Assembly: GCA_001599935.1 (NCBI GenBank)
Contig: BCIJ01000014.1
Location: forward strand, 124,001 to 188,000
Length of the DNA: 64,000 bases
Source of the DNA: Holtermannia corniformis
Lineage: Eukaryota > Basidiomycota > Tremellomycetes > Holtermanniales
Direction of reading: 5' to 3'
Shown: in pieces, positions 35,801-45,900 of the stretch
How the letters are laid out: every line of letters begins with the position of its first letter
Position numbering within the stretch: the stretch's first letter is position 1
Position numbers and translations under genes: made by a program
The notes under the pieces: model-generated
What the model saw: only the letters and a program-made list of their open reading frames with translations
The model's database searches: none
What the model was told of the DNA's origin: nothing

Positions 35801-36552
35801 CATTGCACAATCAACCAAACTCTCAATCTACGAATCCATCATGCAAGATTCGCTGGCCCTTACTTCATCCTTTCCAAAGGAGCTCTCAACTACCGGACAT
35901 CTACAGCTCAACCGCAAGGAGGCCTTGCGCCTCACTGGTCGTCTGTTCAAGTTGCGGATGGACGTCAACCTAATCGGAGGTGTACTCGATACGCCCGAGC
36001 TGTTTTGGTCGGAAGCAAGCTTGTACCCACTGTACGAGGCGATTCGGGAATATCTCGAGATCGGGCCGCGAGTGCAAGTGTTGAACGACCGTCAGGCGGT
36101 CATTGGCGATCTGGTGAGTCTCTCTGCACGCGTTGTCTCGATGGTTTCTGGGTAGTGCATGTACTGACACGCTGCGCTAGCTCGAAATCATCCACGACTA
36201 CATCGATCAGCGGGCAATGCATCGGGTGACGTGGATTGTCATCTGGTTGATTGTGGTTGCAATCTTCGTCGCTGTCGTAAGTCTCTTTACAGTCTCGCAA
36301 ATTCGCGTCTATCCTTTTATCGTTGGTACGATGCGTCTGCCGTGGATTGCTTGTCAGCGTTTCTGTCGACTTCGTGCGAGGCAAACACGAGACCCCTTTC
36401 CGGCCAGACGCCTCCGCTCGCCGTGAAGCTGACACAGATCACAGGGCGAAGTCGCCGCTCGGCTCATCTTCCACGCGATCCCGCGCGAAGACGGCGAGTT
36501 CTTGGTCATGAAGGGAGTCAAGGGCGTCCTGGCCACGAGTGCGCAGCCATAG
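32879..36552 (+). CDS. RMD1/RMD8-like DUF155 membrane protein, with a 1.35-kb intron
   Basis: The protein has a Pro/Ser/Arg-rich N-terminus (MSRPNPAPARPLGAAPPKQA). The DUF155 domain follows: RLTAYATADGYRLKLLQAFL, VVRVFDDCVYAVYNLPLLPG and YGAGTKIRSSPAVKSPG. After a 1353-bp intron (33787-35139) it continues GGVSLLERMTQAEDLGYNDT, EAVFFSYGVSVFFGFQEGQE, YDPEADYPRIYNDMF, LSLSHAIAQSTKLSIYESIM, LTGRLFKLRMDVNLIGGVLD and EIGPRVQVLNDRQAVIGDL. A C-terminal helix pair, RVTWIVIWLIVVAIFVAV, leads to the stop at 36550-36552. This is the order seen in fungal Rmd1/Rmd8/Sif-type proteins. Yeast RMD1 and RMD8 were named from a meiotic-division screen and their biochemistry is unclear; the human relative RMND1 supports mitochondrial translation. 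The membrane location is visible; the organelle is not. Confidence 0.88.
33787..35139 (+). other. 1353-bp intron of the RMD1-like gene
   Basis: Donor GTGAGT after SPAVKSP(G) and acceptor CTGATCACCTCTCCAG before GVSLLERM join in frame (G|GC). The interior contains no recognisable ORF, RNA gene or terminal repeat. A run of alternating TA (about 35098-35105) lies some 40 bp before the acceptor and some 60 bp before an in-frame ATG in the next exon (35163). The intron could therefore hold an alternative promoter for a shorter protein. All other introns I can place in this gene are about 50 bp. Confidence 0.75.
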
Positions 36553-36867
36553 CGTCGGGTCGACCCGGCAGACAAGATGATGCAAGGAGTAGATGCCCAG
36601 AGCTTGACATGTTGCATGTATGATCTATTGTCCAGACTCAAACACCTCTCAGCGTGTATGGAAGGAGATGCGGGGCGGGCGGCCATGGCAGACCTCCGAG
36701 GTAACAAAGCAAGCGCCGTCCTTTGACTACCTGAGACTCTTTGTAGGTCTGGTAACGCTTAAAGCTGATCGAATCGAGCATGCAGTGTCATCGTCGACGC
36801 GGCCGCCTTACTATTCGGTGGCTCACCTGTGCAAGTCTTTGACAGCTTCAAGTAGCAGGAATCTACT
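36553..36867. other. Spacer between the RMD1-like gene and the cysteine-rich gene
   Basis: About 315 bp between two plus-strand genes. It should contain the RMD1-like 3' end and the promoter of the small cysteine-rich gene. I see no further gene or repeat. Confidence 0.4.
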
Positions 36868-37231
36868 ATGACCACAAAGACCGTAACGTGAGTGATCGTC
36901 ACTCGACCGTCACGAACGCTCATGGCGACATAGACAGCAGCCGGGGCCCAGAGCACCTATGGCACCCAAGAAGAAGCAGTCTTTCATGGACAAGACGTAA
37001 GCCGAGCCTCCATCAGCACAGAGGTAGACAGCTAAAGCGCACTGCAGGAACGAATGGGCCGAGACGCACAAAGATCACCCCCTGACCTGTTATGGCTGCT
37101 TTGGCATCCCGCTGCTCGGCGCGGCCTGTACGTTCTGTTGCGCCCTCGGCTGTACTGTTAGCTGCATGTGTTGCACGGCGGACTGTGCGAGCTGCTGCTG
37201 TAGCTGCTGTGCAGACAGTGGGGCCGCGTAA
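36868..37231 (+). CDS. Small cysteine-rich protein, about 88 residues, three exons
   Basis: Proposed exons are 36868-36887, 36934-36996 and 37048-37231, with introns of 46 and 51 bp (donors GTGAGT and GTAAGC; acceptors CATAG and CTGCAG). The protein starts MTTKTVTQQPGPRAPMAPKK, continues QSFMDKTNEWAETHKDHPL, then packs 15 cysteines into the last 62 residues: LTCYGCFGIPLLGAACTFCC, ALGCTVSCMCC and DCASCCCSCCADSGAA before TAA. The first intron is less certain. If it is not used, an internal ATG at 36959 gives a 73-residue protein with the same Cys-rich part. There is no signal peptide. The mixture of hydrophobic residues and Cys clusters recalls CYSTM-type membrane or palmitoylated tails, and metal binding is also possible. 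I do not recognise the family. Confidence 0.62.
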
Positions 37232-38442
37232 CCAGAAGCCACGCCCAGGATAGAGTGTATGCATGGCTCTGCTGTACACTAACGCATTCTGACCTCCAAC
37301 GATCTCCATCTGGGGTAAGGAACGCCAAATCGCCAGAGCGCTTGCAGTCATAGGTGCTCCAACCTCGCATCGTATGAGTGAGGTCCCGTCGCCATGCTAC
37401 CATCGCCCCTCTTGGTTCATCGCCACTCTCGGACAGAAACCTAGTACGCGCCTCCGTAACCTGATAGTGTCGCTGTGCCCTGTACATATGAAGTCAGCGA
37501 CGTGCATGCAGCAATGCATGTACTTTGCACCCGAACGTTCTATAGATGGATAAACCTAGACTTTAGCCCGGTGAGGACATTGCGAGTTGTTGGTCAGTTG
37601 CTACAAACTCTGCGTGATGGTGCCGCGAGTCCAAAAGCAGTCTGCGCTGACCGCGATTCCGACAAGCACGGGACAAATCAATCCGAATATCGAGCGTACT
37701 ACGCATGTCACCAGATTGCACAGCTTGCCGTCACCCGCCATGAGCCGCCCATCACACCGCACCACCGCACCTCATCCAGGCCCGCTCGTCGCATCTGCCT
37801 TTTCGAAGATCGAGTGGCGTAGTTGAAATGAGCAATGATACACTACGGCAGAGATCAGTGAAGCTTGAGAGATCTCGCTGCGACGCCAACCGCAGGTACG
37901 TCCTCCTTGCCGATCTCGTCCAAGAATGCACGCGCGATAGCATCGTATTCCGGTTCCTGCACGTTGAGCGAGTCCATGATCATCAGTTTGGTAGTCTATG
38001 GTGTTACTCGTCAGCAGGAACCACCCCGCGATCGTCCAATCACTTTGGGGACTAGAGCTGTGCTCCAGGAGCAGACATTGCCGACTTGACGATGAACCGG
38101 ATCTGCCGTTCTTAGTTAGCAGTCCAACAGACCTGATCCACTGTGCCCACGTACCATTACCCCAAGCCCACAGCGCGATGTCGTACTTCTCCAAAGCCCA
38201 GTCCTGGTACTCGTCCATCTTTTTTAGCAGATCGCCATTACTGACTCCGCTTGTGGAGCGAGTCCACGAGCAGCCGCAGCGCTACACACATCAGCACAGT
38301 GTGGTTCAGATAGGAAGCAAGCGCGTACTCGCCACCAGCGACCAGTGCCACAATGAGCAAAACGCAAGCTGCCACTCCCGAGTCGATCCTCGTTCCTGCA
38401 CCAAGTTTCCGAACTCGAGTTGGACTCTGACCACGATCCGGA
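37232..38442. other. Gene-poor stretch upstream of SER1
   Basis: About 1.2 kb with no recognised gene on the plus strand. The only candidate is a weak minus-strand gene (see 37708-38218). Upstream of it on the minus strand is a hydrophobic frame (near 38250-38400, VAACVLLIVALVAGGEYAL) with no good ATG that I could not link convincingly to it. No RNA gene or repeat seen. Confidence 0.4.
37708..38218 (-). CDS. Possible small spliced gene of unknown function (weak)
   Basis: An ATG at 38218 opens MDEYQDWALEKYDIALWAWG, ended by a perfect GTACGT donor. A 51-bp intron with a CTAAC branch and CAG acceptor leads to DPVHRQVGNVCSWSTALVPK. A second proposed intron (CTGAC branch, CATAG) leads to TTKLMIMDSLNVQEPEYDAI and ARAFLDEIGKED. 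The third donor (GTACCT, branch CTGAT, acceptor CCGTAG) would continue to a stop at 37708; if unused, the stop is at 37855. The coding-like residue choice and consistent introns suggest a real gene. I see no known domain, and the N-terminus may lie further upstream, towards the hydrophobic frame at 38250-38400. Confidence 0.3.
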
Positions 38443-39781
38443 ATGAGCTTTAGCAGAGAACAAGTGCACAACCTCGCGGCTGGGCCGTCACCACTGCCGT
38501 CGCCAATCTTGGCGCAGGCGGCCGAGGGGCTGCTGAACTACAACGGCACCGGGATGGGCATCTGTGAGCTCAGCCATCGAGGGAAAGAGTTCAAGGCGAT
38601 CGTCGAGGGCGCCGAGGGTGAGCTCGACTGGTGGTTCCGATCGCAGAGGAGCTAACGTCGAACAGCCAACCTCCGGTCGTTGCTCAAGGTGCCCGACTCG
38701 CACGCCGTTCTATTCACCCAAGGCGGCGGTACGACTCAGTTCGCTTCGGTCGTGCTCAACTTGCTCTCGTCGCGGCGTCTGCAGCACGCCTCGACACCGG
38801 CTGCCGAGTACACCCCTCCGACGATCGACTATGTCGTCACGGGCACTTGGTCTTCCAAGGCGTACACTGAAGCCCAACGTCTCGTCCTGCCGTCCAACCC
38901 CGCGGACCAGGCTCTAGCAACGCCCCGTATCGCAGCCACTACCAAGCCGCAGGGGTTCAACACTCTACCGAGTGAATACTCGTTCTCAAAAGACGCAGCG
39001 TTTGTGTACTATTGCGAAAACGAGACGATCAACGGTGTCGAATTCCCTCCGGCCGACTCGACGTCACCCTACGCCTTCCCCTTTGACAAGATCCCCGAAT
39101 CAACGCCCATCGTGGCCGACTACTCGTCCTCGTTCATCTCGCGCCCGATCCCGCACATTGAGCGCCACGCCGTCATCTACGCCGGTGCTCAAAAGAACCT
39201 CGGGCCATCGGGCGTCACGGTCGTGATTGTGCGCAAGGACCTCCTCGTCGACACGACTGCTGCGCTCAAACTCGGTGGCGTACCACCCTGCCCTATCGAG
39301 CTCGAATACAAGGTACTGGCCGATAACGGATCCCTGTACAACACGCCGCCGACGTTTGCGATCTACGTGTCAGCACTGGTGCTGGACTACTTGATCAAGG
39401 AGAAGGGTGGGATCGACGGGTTGGAGAAGACGAACCGGACAAAGGCCGAGAGGCTGTATGCTGCTCTGATCAAAGCCGAGGAAAAGGGGGTGCTGGCTAT
39501 CCAGGTCAAGACACCGGATGCCAGGAGCTGGATGAACGTGACGTTTAGTGTCGTTCAGGACGGTGCTGAGAAACGCTTCCTTGACGGGGCGGAAAAGGCC
39601 GGGTTCAGGCAGATCAAGGGTCACCGCTCGGTCGGTGGTCAGTCCACGTTCCAACCTCTGCCGCCGCAGACTGACGCAGCTAGGGATCCGCGCGTCACTC
39701 TACAACGCCGTCACCCTCGAGACCGTCGATGCCCTCGTAGCATACATCGAGCAATTTGTGGCTGCCGAGACGACTGCATAG
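38443..39781 (+). CDS. SER1: Phosphoserine aminotransferase
   Basis: Exon 1 begins MSFSREQVHNLAAGPSPLPS and includes NYNGTGMGICELSHRGKEF. A GTGAGC intron joins IVEGAE to ANLRSLLKVPDSHAVLFTQG, followed by GGGTTQFASVVLNLLSSRR. The pyridoxal-phosphate Lys is in YAGAQKNLGPSGVTVVIVRK. A last intron (donor GTCAGT, acceptor GCAGCTAG) joins IKGHRSVGG to IRASLYNAVTLETVDALVAY and the stop at 39779-39781. Length is about 400 residues, usual for the family. It converts 3-phosphohydroxypyruvate and glutamate to phosphoserine in serine synthesis, in the cytosol. Its stop is only 28 bp from the convergent NAS6-like stop. Confidence 0.95.
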
Positions 39782-39809
39782 ACATGGATGTGCTTGCATG
39801 CTGATACAA

Positions 39810-40936
39810 CTATGACGCACGCGGCCCACATTCAGAGACAATGTACGCTTTGACCGCTTTCTGCTCAAGGCCACCGACGCCTTCGAGGTCTTCAGGCGCT
39901 TGACCGTCAGCGTCGGGCTGTGTCGAGGTATCAGCATCACTGTCGGCTCCCATGTCGGTGCACTCACGCGTTCCCGGTCCGCACCCGCATTGATCAACAA
40001 GACGGCCGCGGCCCCGTGCGCACTCTCCATCGCCAGGTGCAGCGGTGTGAAGCCTGTTCCCCCCGTCAGCGTTTCGCATCTGGGCAGTCATAGCCAGGCA
40101 CGTACCGACTCGATCACCCGTGTTCAACCGCGTCTTTGGCCGACCAGGCGGTGGGTTGATCAGAATGCTCATAAAGCCGACGTTGCCTGTTGTGGCGGCG
40201 CGATGGAGCGGTTGCTGGCCGAGCGAGTCGCGAGCGTTGATCTGCAGATGGAATTGGTGTATACACTGATGAAGGCGTTATCGATCACTCACGTCGGCTC
40301 CTGCGTCGATCAGGAGCTTGCCGACCTGCGACAGTCAGTGCATGTGGGATCACGCGCGGTCCACTCACATCACTCCGGCCTCGAGAAGCGGCATAGTGTC
40401 TGTGAGAGCCCTGGTTAGTATCATCTCTCAGCTCAGACATGACACGTGAACATACAGCGCAGTCTGACCCTTGGCGTTTGTCGCATCCACTTGCGCACCG
40501 GCCTGCAACAGCTCATTGACCACTTGCTTCGCGCCCGCCGATGCTACATAGTATCAGCCCAGATCTCCTCTACCAGAGAATAAAAGACCTACCCGCGACC
40601 ATCAATGGCGTCCAGCCCGACAGATCTCTCGTTTCCAGGTCGATTGCGTTGGCCTTGCCGAGCTCGAGCAGCGTCTGCGTGATGTGGATTTCGTTGGTCG
40701 ATGCGGCCCAATGGAGCGGTGTTCGCCCGTCCTACCAAATAGTCATCATTACGTGAAAGTCTCAAGAAGCGTCGAGGCTACGTACCGCATCTTGCGAGTT
40801 GATCAAGGCTGGGTCACGGTCCAAGAGGTTCTGGACGAGGCCGATTTGACCTCGAGTGGCGTGAGCGCCGTTGTCACAGATACTGTAGTGCGTACATACC
40901 TTCTAAAGCTGCCTTGTGGATGCTCAAGCCTGACAT
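39810..40936 (-). CDS. NAS6: Ankyrin-repeat protein, Nas6 / PSMD10 (gankyrin)-like proteasome chaperone
   Basis: Exon 1 encodes MSGLSIHKAALEG, the typical gankyrin start. Exons then give repeated ankyrin units: ALINSQDADGRTPLHWAAST, NEIHITQTLLELGKANAIDL, SGWTPLMVA, VVNELLQAGAQVDATNAKGQ and TALHYAA, GKLLIDAGADVNARDSLGQQ-like and QPLHRAATTGNVGFMSILIN, NTPLHLAMESAHGAAAVLLI with NAGAD, and the C-terminal QAPEDLEGVGGLEQKAVKAY. About seven repeats in 230-260 residues match Nas6/PSMD10, which caps Rpt3 during assembly of the 19S proteasome base. Many small introns, several of them between repeats, so internal borders are approximate. Divergent from the next plus-strand gene, with 129 bp between starts. 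Confidence 0.85.
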
Positions 40937-41065
40937 TGCGACGTATTCAACGCCGGACAACGATTCCACTCTGCAACATGCTGACGCGTCGCCACGTGAA
41001 ACCGACTTGTTTCAGGTTTTACCTCGTCAGCTTGTGAGTTGATCCTGCCGTCTATCGATTCGACC

Positions 41066-42775
41066 ATGAGCATGGGATCGCACAGCCTCATCAGCAGGTC
41101 ACTTCGTGCATCAACATCAACAGCAGTATCATCCCAATCAAGCGGCTTCCATACGTCAAGCATCACATACAAGAAACCAAAAGTCAAGAAGCCGTCGACC
41201 GTCAAGCCAGGATGGGAGCCTACGCCGTTGGAGCAGGAGCGAATCTATGAACGCAGAGTCAAGCGCTCGGAACGCGAGGAACGGATGGGTATCACCCGGA
41301 TGCTCGAGGTTCCCAAGACGTGAGTAAACGGATTCGCACCGTCGATTGGATGTTGACGCATCCGCAGCTACATGGGAGGGTTCACCCGGCCACGAGACTT
41401 GCCGGCGCTCAAGCGCTTTGCGGGCGGCAACTTGAAGGCTGTTTCACGACAACAGCTCGAAAAGGACATGGCACGGACACCGGAAGAGCGCCTGGCCGCT
41501 TGGCGCGTCAAGAAGCGTTACGAGATGCCTGCCGAGGAGGCGTACCGCGATCACTCTCTGTGCCTCGTCGTCTGTACGTCGTACGCATTCTCTCTCTCCT
41601 GCGAGTACTGACACACTACAGCACGCTATGCACGCCGCCACCCGCCCGGCCGCGCCGTCCAGCGCCAATCCTTCAACTTTTCCGTCGCAACGCCATCCCT
41701 TCCTCGCGAACTGGCCATCCGGAATTCGCTCCGCGCACCCGCAGATCAATGGGAGGAGCTCGAAAACGCCGTCTGGCCTTGGAAGCGCACACGGCGGCTC
41801 ATGATCAAGTGGGGTTGGCTCGGCGAGGACGAGGGCTATACCCCGCCCGAAGCGCCCGAGAAAGCCGCTATACCAGACCGTCCGGATCTGAAGGGTTTGC
41901 CGATGGGTAACCTGTGGAAACGGATCGAGGAGCCGAGTAGTGAAGCGTTGCGCTACCTTCCCATGTTGGCAGATGAGCCGTTCTTCACGCCGCTGTTGAC
42001 CGTCACGCTGCCGACTCGACCGCTCATCGACTCGCTCGAGCGCCTGTCTAAGGGCCTGCCGACCGGCACGCCCTTCTTCACAGCCGTCTCCAACGACGAG
42101 CGTAAAGACGGGCCAGGGTTCCACCGACAGCTACTCCGCATGCGCCTGAACCGAACGTACGAGCTCGTGCAGACCATTGCAGAACGATACGACGGCGCAG
42201 GCGGCGGGTTCCCTGGGATCCGTTTTGCCCACACCGACGTCGGGATGGGTATCCTCGCCGAGCGCGTCACCACGGGGATCGAGCTCCCCCACCGCAAGAT
42301 TGTTATCCACGTCAATCGCTCCGCTTGGGCCGAGGAGCAGATGGACGTCGAGAGCGAGATTGAGCGTTGGCGCCTGATCCCGCATGTCGAGATCAAGCAG
42401 ATGGATGGGTGGGGGTATGAGCTGGATGCAAAAGGGCAGAGGGTGATGGAGGGTGTCAAGTCGACGGAAGGGCTTGGGTTCTTCGAGCTCTTGGAGAGGG
42501 AGAAGAGGGAGAAGGAGGCTGAAGTGAGGCGGCTGACGGAGACCGAGGCGGCGTCGACGTCAGCTGAGCCAACGCTCGAACAAGAGATGGAGTCGGAATA
42601 CGAGGTCGAGCCGGCAAAGTGGGACGAAGTAGAGGCCGACATCCTGGCCGCTCAGCCATCAACGGGGAAAAAGCAGCAACCGTACGGCACCGGGACACAG
42701 AAACCCAAAGCAATCGAGGCGGTCGATCGCGGTTTCCTCAAGGGTCGCCCGCAACCTCCACACCTCCGAGACTGA
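41066..42775 (+). CDS. Unrecognised protein, probably mitochondrial
   Basis: Starts MSMGSHSLISRSLRASTSTA, a Ser/Arg-rich N-terminus without acidic residues that looks like a mitochondrial presequence. It continues with a basic block (ITYKKPKVKKPSTVKPGWEP) and RIYERRVKRSEREERMGITR. Two introns join VPKT to YMGGFTRPRDLPALKRFAGG and SLCLVVS to RYARRHPPGRAVQR. The core reads WPWKRTRRLMIKWGWLGEDE, FTPLLTVTLPTRPLIDSLER, GGGFPGIRFAHTDVGMGILA and ELPHRKIVIHVNRSAWAEEQ. The C-terminus is acidic and ends GFLKGRPQPPHLRD. About 500 residues. The FPG...PHRKIVIHV pattern is faintly like mitoribosomal small-subunit proteins of mS35 type, which I treat as a guess only. Its stop lies 138 bp from the convergent ACC1 stop. 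Confidence 0.8.
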
Positions 42776-42913
42776 TAGCCCTGAGCGATGCATGTACTCC
42801 CCTCTGCTACGGACGGTTCAAGTCGCGTTCATCTCCCAAATCTAATATCTACATCCAAGTCGTGAGTTGCAGCTTCTCTCTATTCGAGGCTATGGTACAG
42901 GCGGGCAATGCAA

Positions 42914-45900
42914 TCAGGCAGAAGTCGACGCCAAGCTCTGGAGCAGCTTGTCGCGGTCCTATTCGCGCATCAGTAACTGGCCGGATGGCAGGGATCAGAC
43001 TCACCTCTGAGCTCATCGTGTCGAGCACCGAGCGCAAACCGGCAAGCAAGCCTGCCGATGATTCGGTAGCAAACTTGCCGACCTCTTCGGCGACGTGTGC
43101 GGCAGACACTTCGGCAATCAACGAGTCAAGCGACGCCGTCTCGAGGAACGTCGACACGGCGGCGTCGTTGAGCACGTCTTCCGAGCTGACAAAGTCGCGC
43201 AGCAGTGCCGCACGTTCCGCATAGGTGAGCGTTGGGTTGACAGTCGACAACTTGCGGTACACGCGCTGTACCAGGTCAGCATGTCACCAAGCTGACTAAC
43301 AGTGATCACCCACCTGCTCGTTGAGCTTGCGGCGCAGACGCCAGTACAGCTTCCTTCGACTGTCCTTCCAGACCAGGCGCTCGCCACAACCCTTAGCCTC
43401 GACACGGCCGGCACGGTCGTGCAAGTCGGCAAACTGCAGCGCGACCGACTGGTAGGCGGGCAACAAGTGCTTGATCCGGGCATCCACCTGCGTTTGCGCA
43501 GTGGCACGCTCTTCGGTGCTAAGCGACGCATCGGCAGCTTGCTTCTGGAGACCAGCGAGCTCGGCATCGGTGCGTGCCATCAGAGCCAACAGCTTGGGTT
43601 GCCGCAGCTTGACTTCGACAATACCAGCCGGTTCTGCGGATCGTGAGCTGTGATGGCAAACCAACGAGCGTCCGCCTCACCCAAGACACCGCAACGAGCC
43701 TCTTCATCGACGAACATTTGCATTTGCTCCTCGTTGCTGCAGATCGTCAGCGACACTTCGACCACAGGCACATTAAACTCACATGGAGGGGTCAACGACG
43801 ACCCAAGCACCGCCACGAAGCTCGCCGAAAGGCGGAATGACAACCATGACGGGTTGCTTGTAGTCCGACAGCGCATCGACAATCATCGCACCGTACTTGA
43901 GAATCTCGTTGTACATGTCGGCTGTGCGACAGTCAACACTGACCACGTTGGACAGCCACTCCACGAACCTTGACCACCCGAGAAACCACGGACGTTGGCA
44001 ACAAGCACCAAAGGCAGGCCCTCGCGGTTGAAGTCTTTGATAGCCGTGGCAGTCTTGAAACTCGAGTTCGGGTACCAAACCTGACCAGCCTCCATGGTGC
44101 GGACCTCGGTCGAGGTCGCGCTCGCGGGGTCGGCGGGCGTGACACGCTCAATGGTACGGGTCTCAAACTACGAAACGTCAGCGCCGCGCAAAGCCCTGTA
44201 TGCAGACTACATACCACGACGACACCGGTAGGAATGCCACCGAGTCTGGCACGACCTGGACAACGTCAGCTCGTTCACAATACGCCGAGGTACCTACCAA
44301 TGACGACCGACTGCGCCCAACCACCAAGCGTCTCCATCCATGAGTCCTTGTCGAACAAGCCGCTGAGGTACTTGACGTCGCCATCCACCTCCTCGATGGA
44401 CCCGGTGACGAGCAGGCGAGGGTCGTACGGCGCCTCCTTGGGTGGTTTGTACGCAACCTCACGGTCCCAAGAGTCAGACAAGTTGAGGATAGGCAGAGCC
44501 GCGCCGCGCTTGGCCGGGATGTAGGACAGCCACGAGACGATTTGCAGAGCGCCATCGATGTCGTTCTCAGCGATCAAGTGCGAGACACCGTTCTTGCCCA
44601 TGACGTTTTCACCACCGAGCTGCAAGTTGCTCGTGTAGACTTCGCGACCCAGAACCTTGTTCAAGGCAGGAGCACCGGTGAGAATGATGGGGTTGCCGCG
44701 GACTTGAATCGTGCGGTGACCGAGACGAACGAGGTACGCGCCGATACCGACACTGCGGCCGGTAACCATCGAGATGGTGAAGATATCGTCGTACGCGCGA
44801 GTGGTTTCACCAGCAATCAGACCAGAGCCCTTCAAGCACTCGACACCGAGACCTTCCTTGAGACCGATGACATCGGTAATGACATGACGGCGCTCGCCCT
44901 CAACCTCGATTTCGTTGGTGATGACGCTGCCGGTGCCAATGTTGTTGAGCTTTACGAGGTTCTCTGGGGTGAGGTAGAGGTAGTCAAAGCCCTTTTCGGG
45001 CTTGCCCGGCTCCCGCCAAGCGATGCTGAACAGACCGACAACCTCTTCCGCAAGGCCGATCCTGGCACCCGAGTTAGCAGACAGGTAGATGCGGGGCAGG
45101 CCGTGCTGGCGAGCATATTGAGTCGCCTTGTAAAAGAAGTCGTCTTCGATGGGACCGAACGAGCCGATCTGGAACGTGATGTCGTTCGAGATGACCACGA
45201 CTCGGCGGCCGCGAGGGAACTCGGGGGTGCGCATGGTGAAGACCCAACCGACCATGCCGCACGAGTTGGAGCCCGGCGCACGAGTGACTTCTTGCAGCTC
45301 GCCCGTCTCGTCAAAGACGAGCTCGGCAGCCTCGAGGATGTCTGCCGGCTCCTTGGCCGACGGGAAGATGCTGGCAACCTTTTGCCACGTCTTGTGCACA
45401 GCCTGACGGAACAGGTCAGGGAAGTCGTAGACGTAGGTCGTGCCGATGATGTGAGCCTGGTAACGCCTCGGCTGAAGCGACTCCTTGGTGGGGTAGTGGA
45501 AGTTGACCTTGGACAAGTGGAGCTGACCCGGTCCGTCCTCGCCCAGAGTCTTGAGGATGTCGACGCCCTTGTCGTTGGGGACTTCCTGGTAAGCCTCGAA
45601 CTTGACCACGAAGCCAGATACGTTCTCGATGAAAGCGCGGACGGGGGTGATGACACCCTCGTCGTCCTCGATGACGATGCGGATCTCGGCCTGAGTGACG
45701 CGCAAGCGCCACAGACGCTTGCCATGGCGGTCGATGAACCCAGCAAGGGCTTCTTCCACCTCGGCGAACGAGACCTTGAGGTTGTAGACACAGTTGACCA
45801 TAATGTGGTTACAGTCGGCTTGCCTGTGCTGCGCACCGACGACCTCGAGCGTGTCGAGAATGTCGCCGACAAGACGATCGGTCTCCGAGATGAGGTACTC

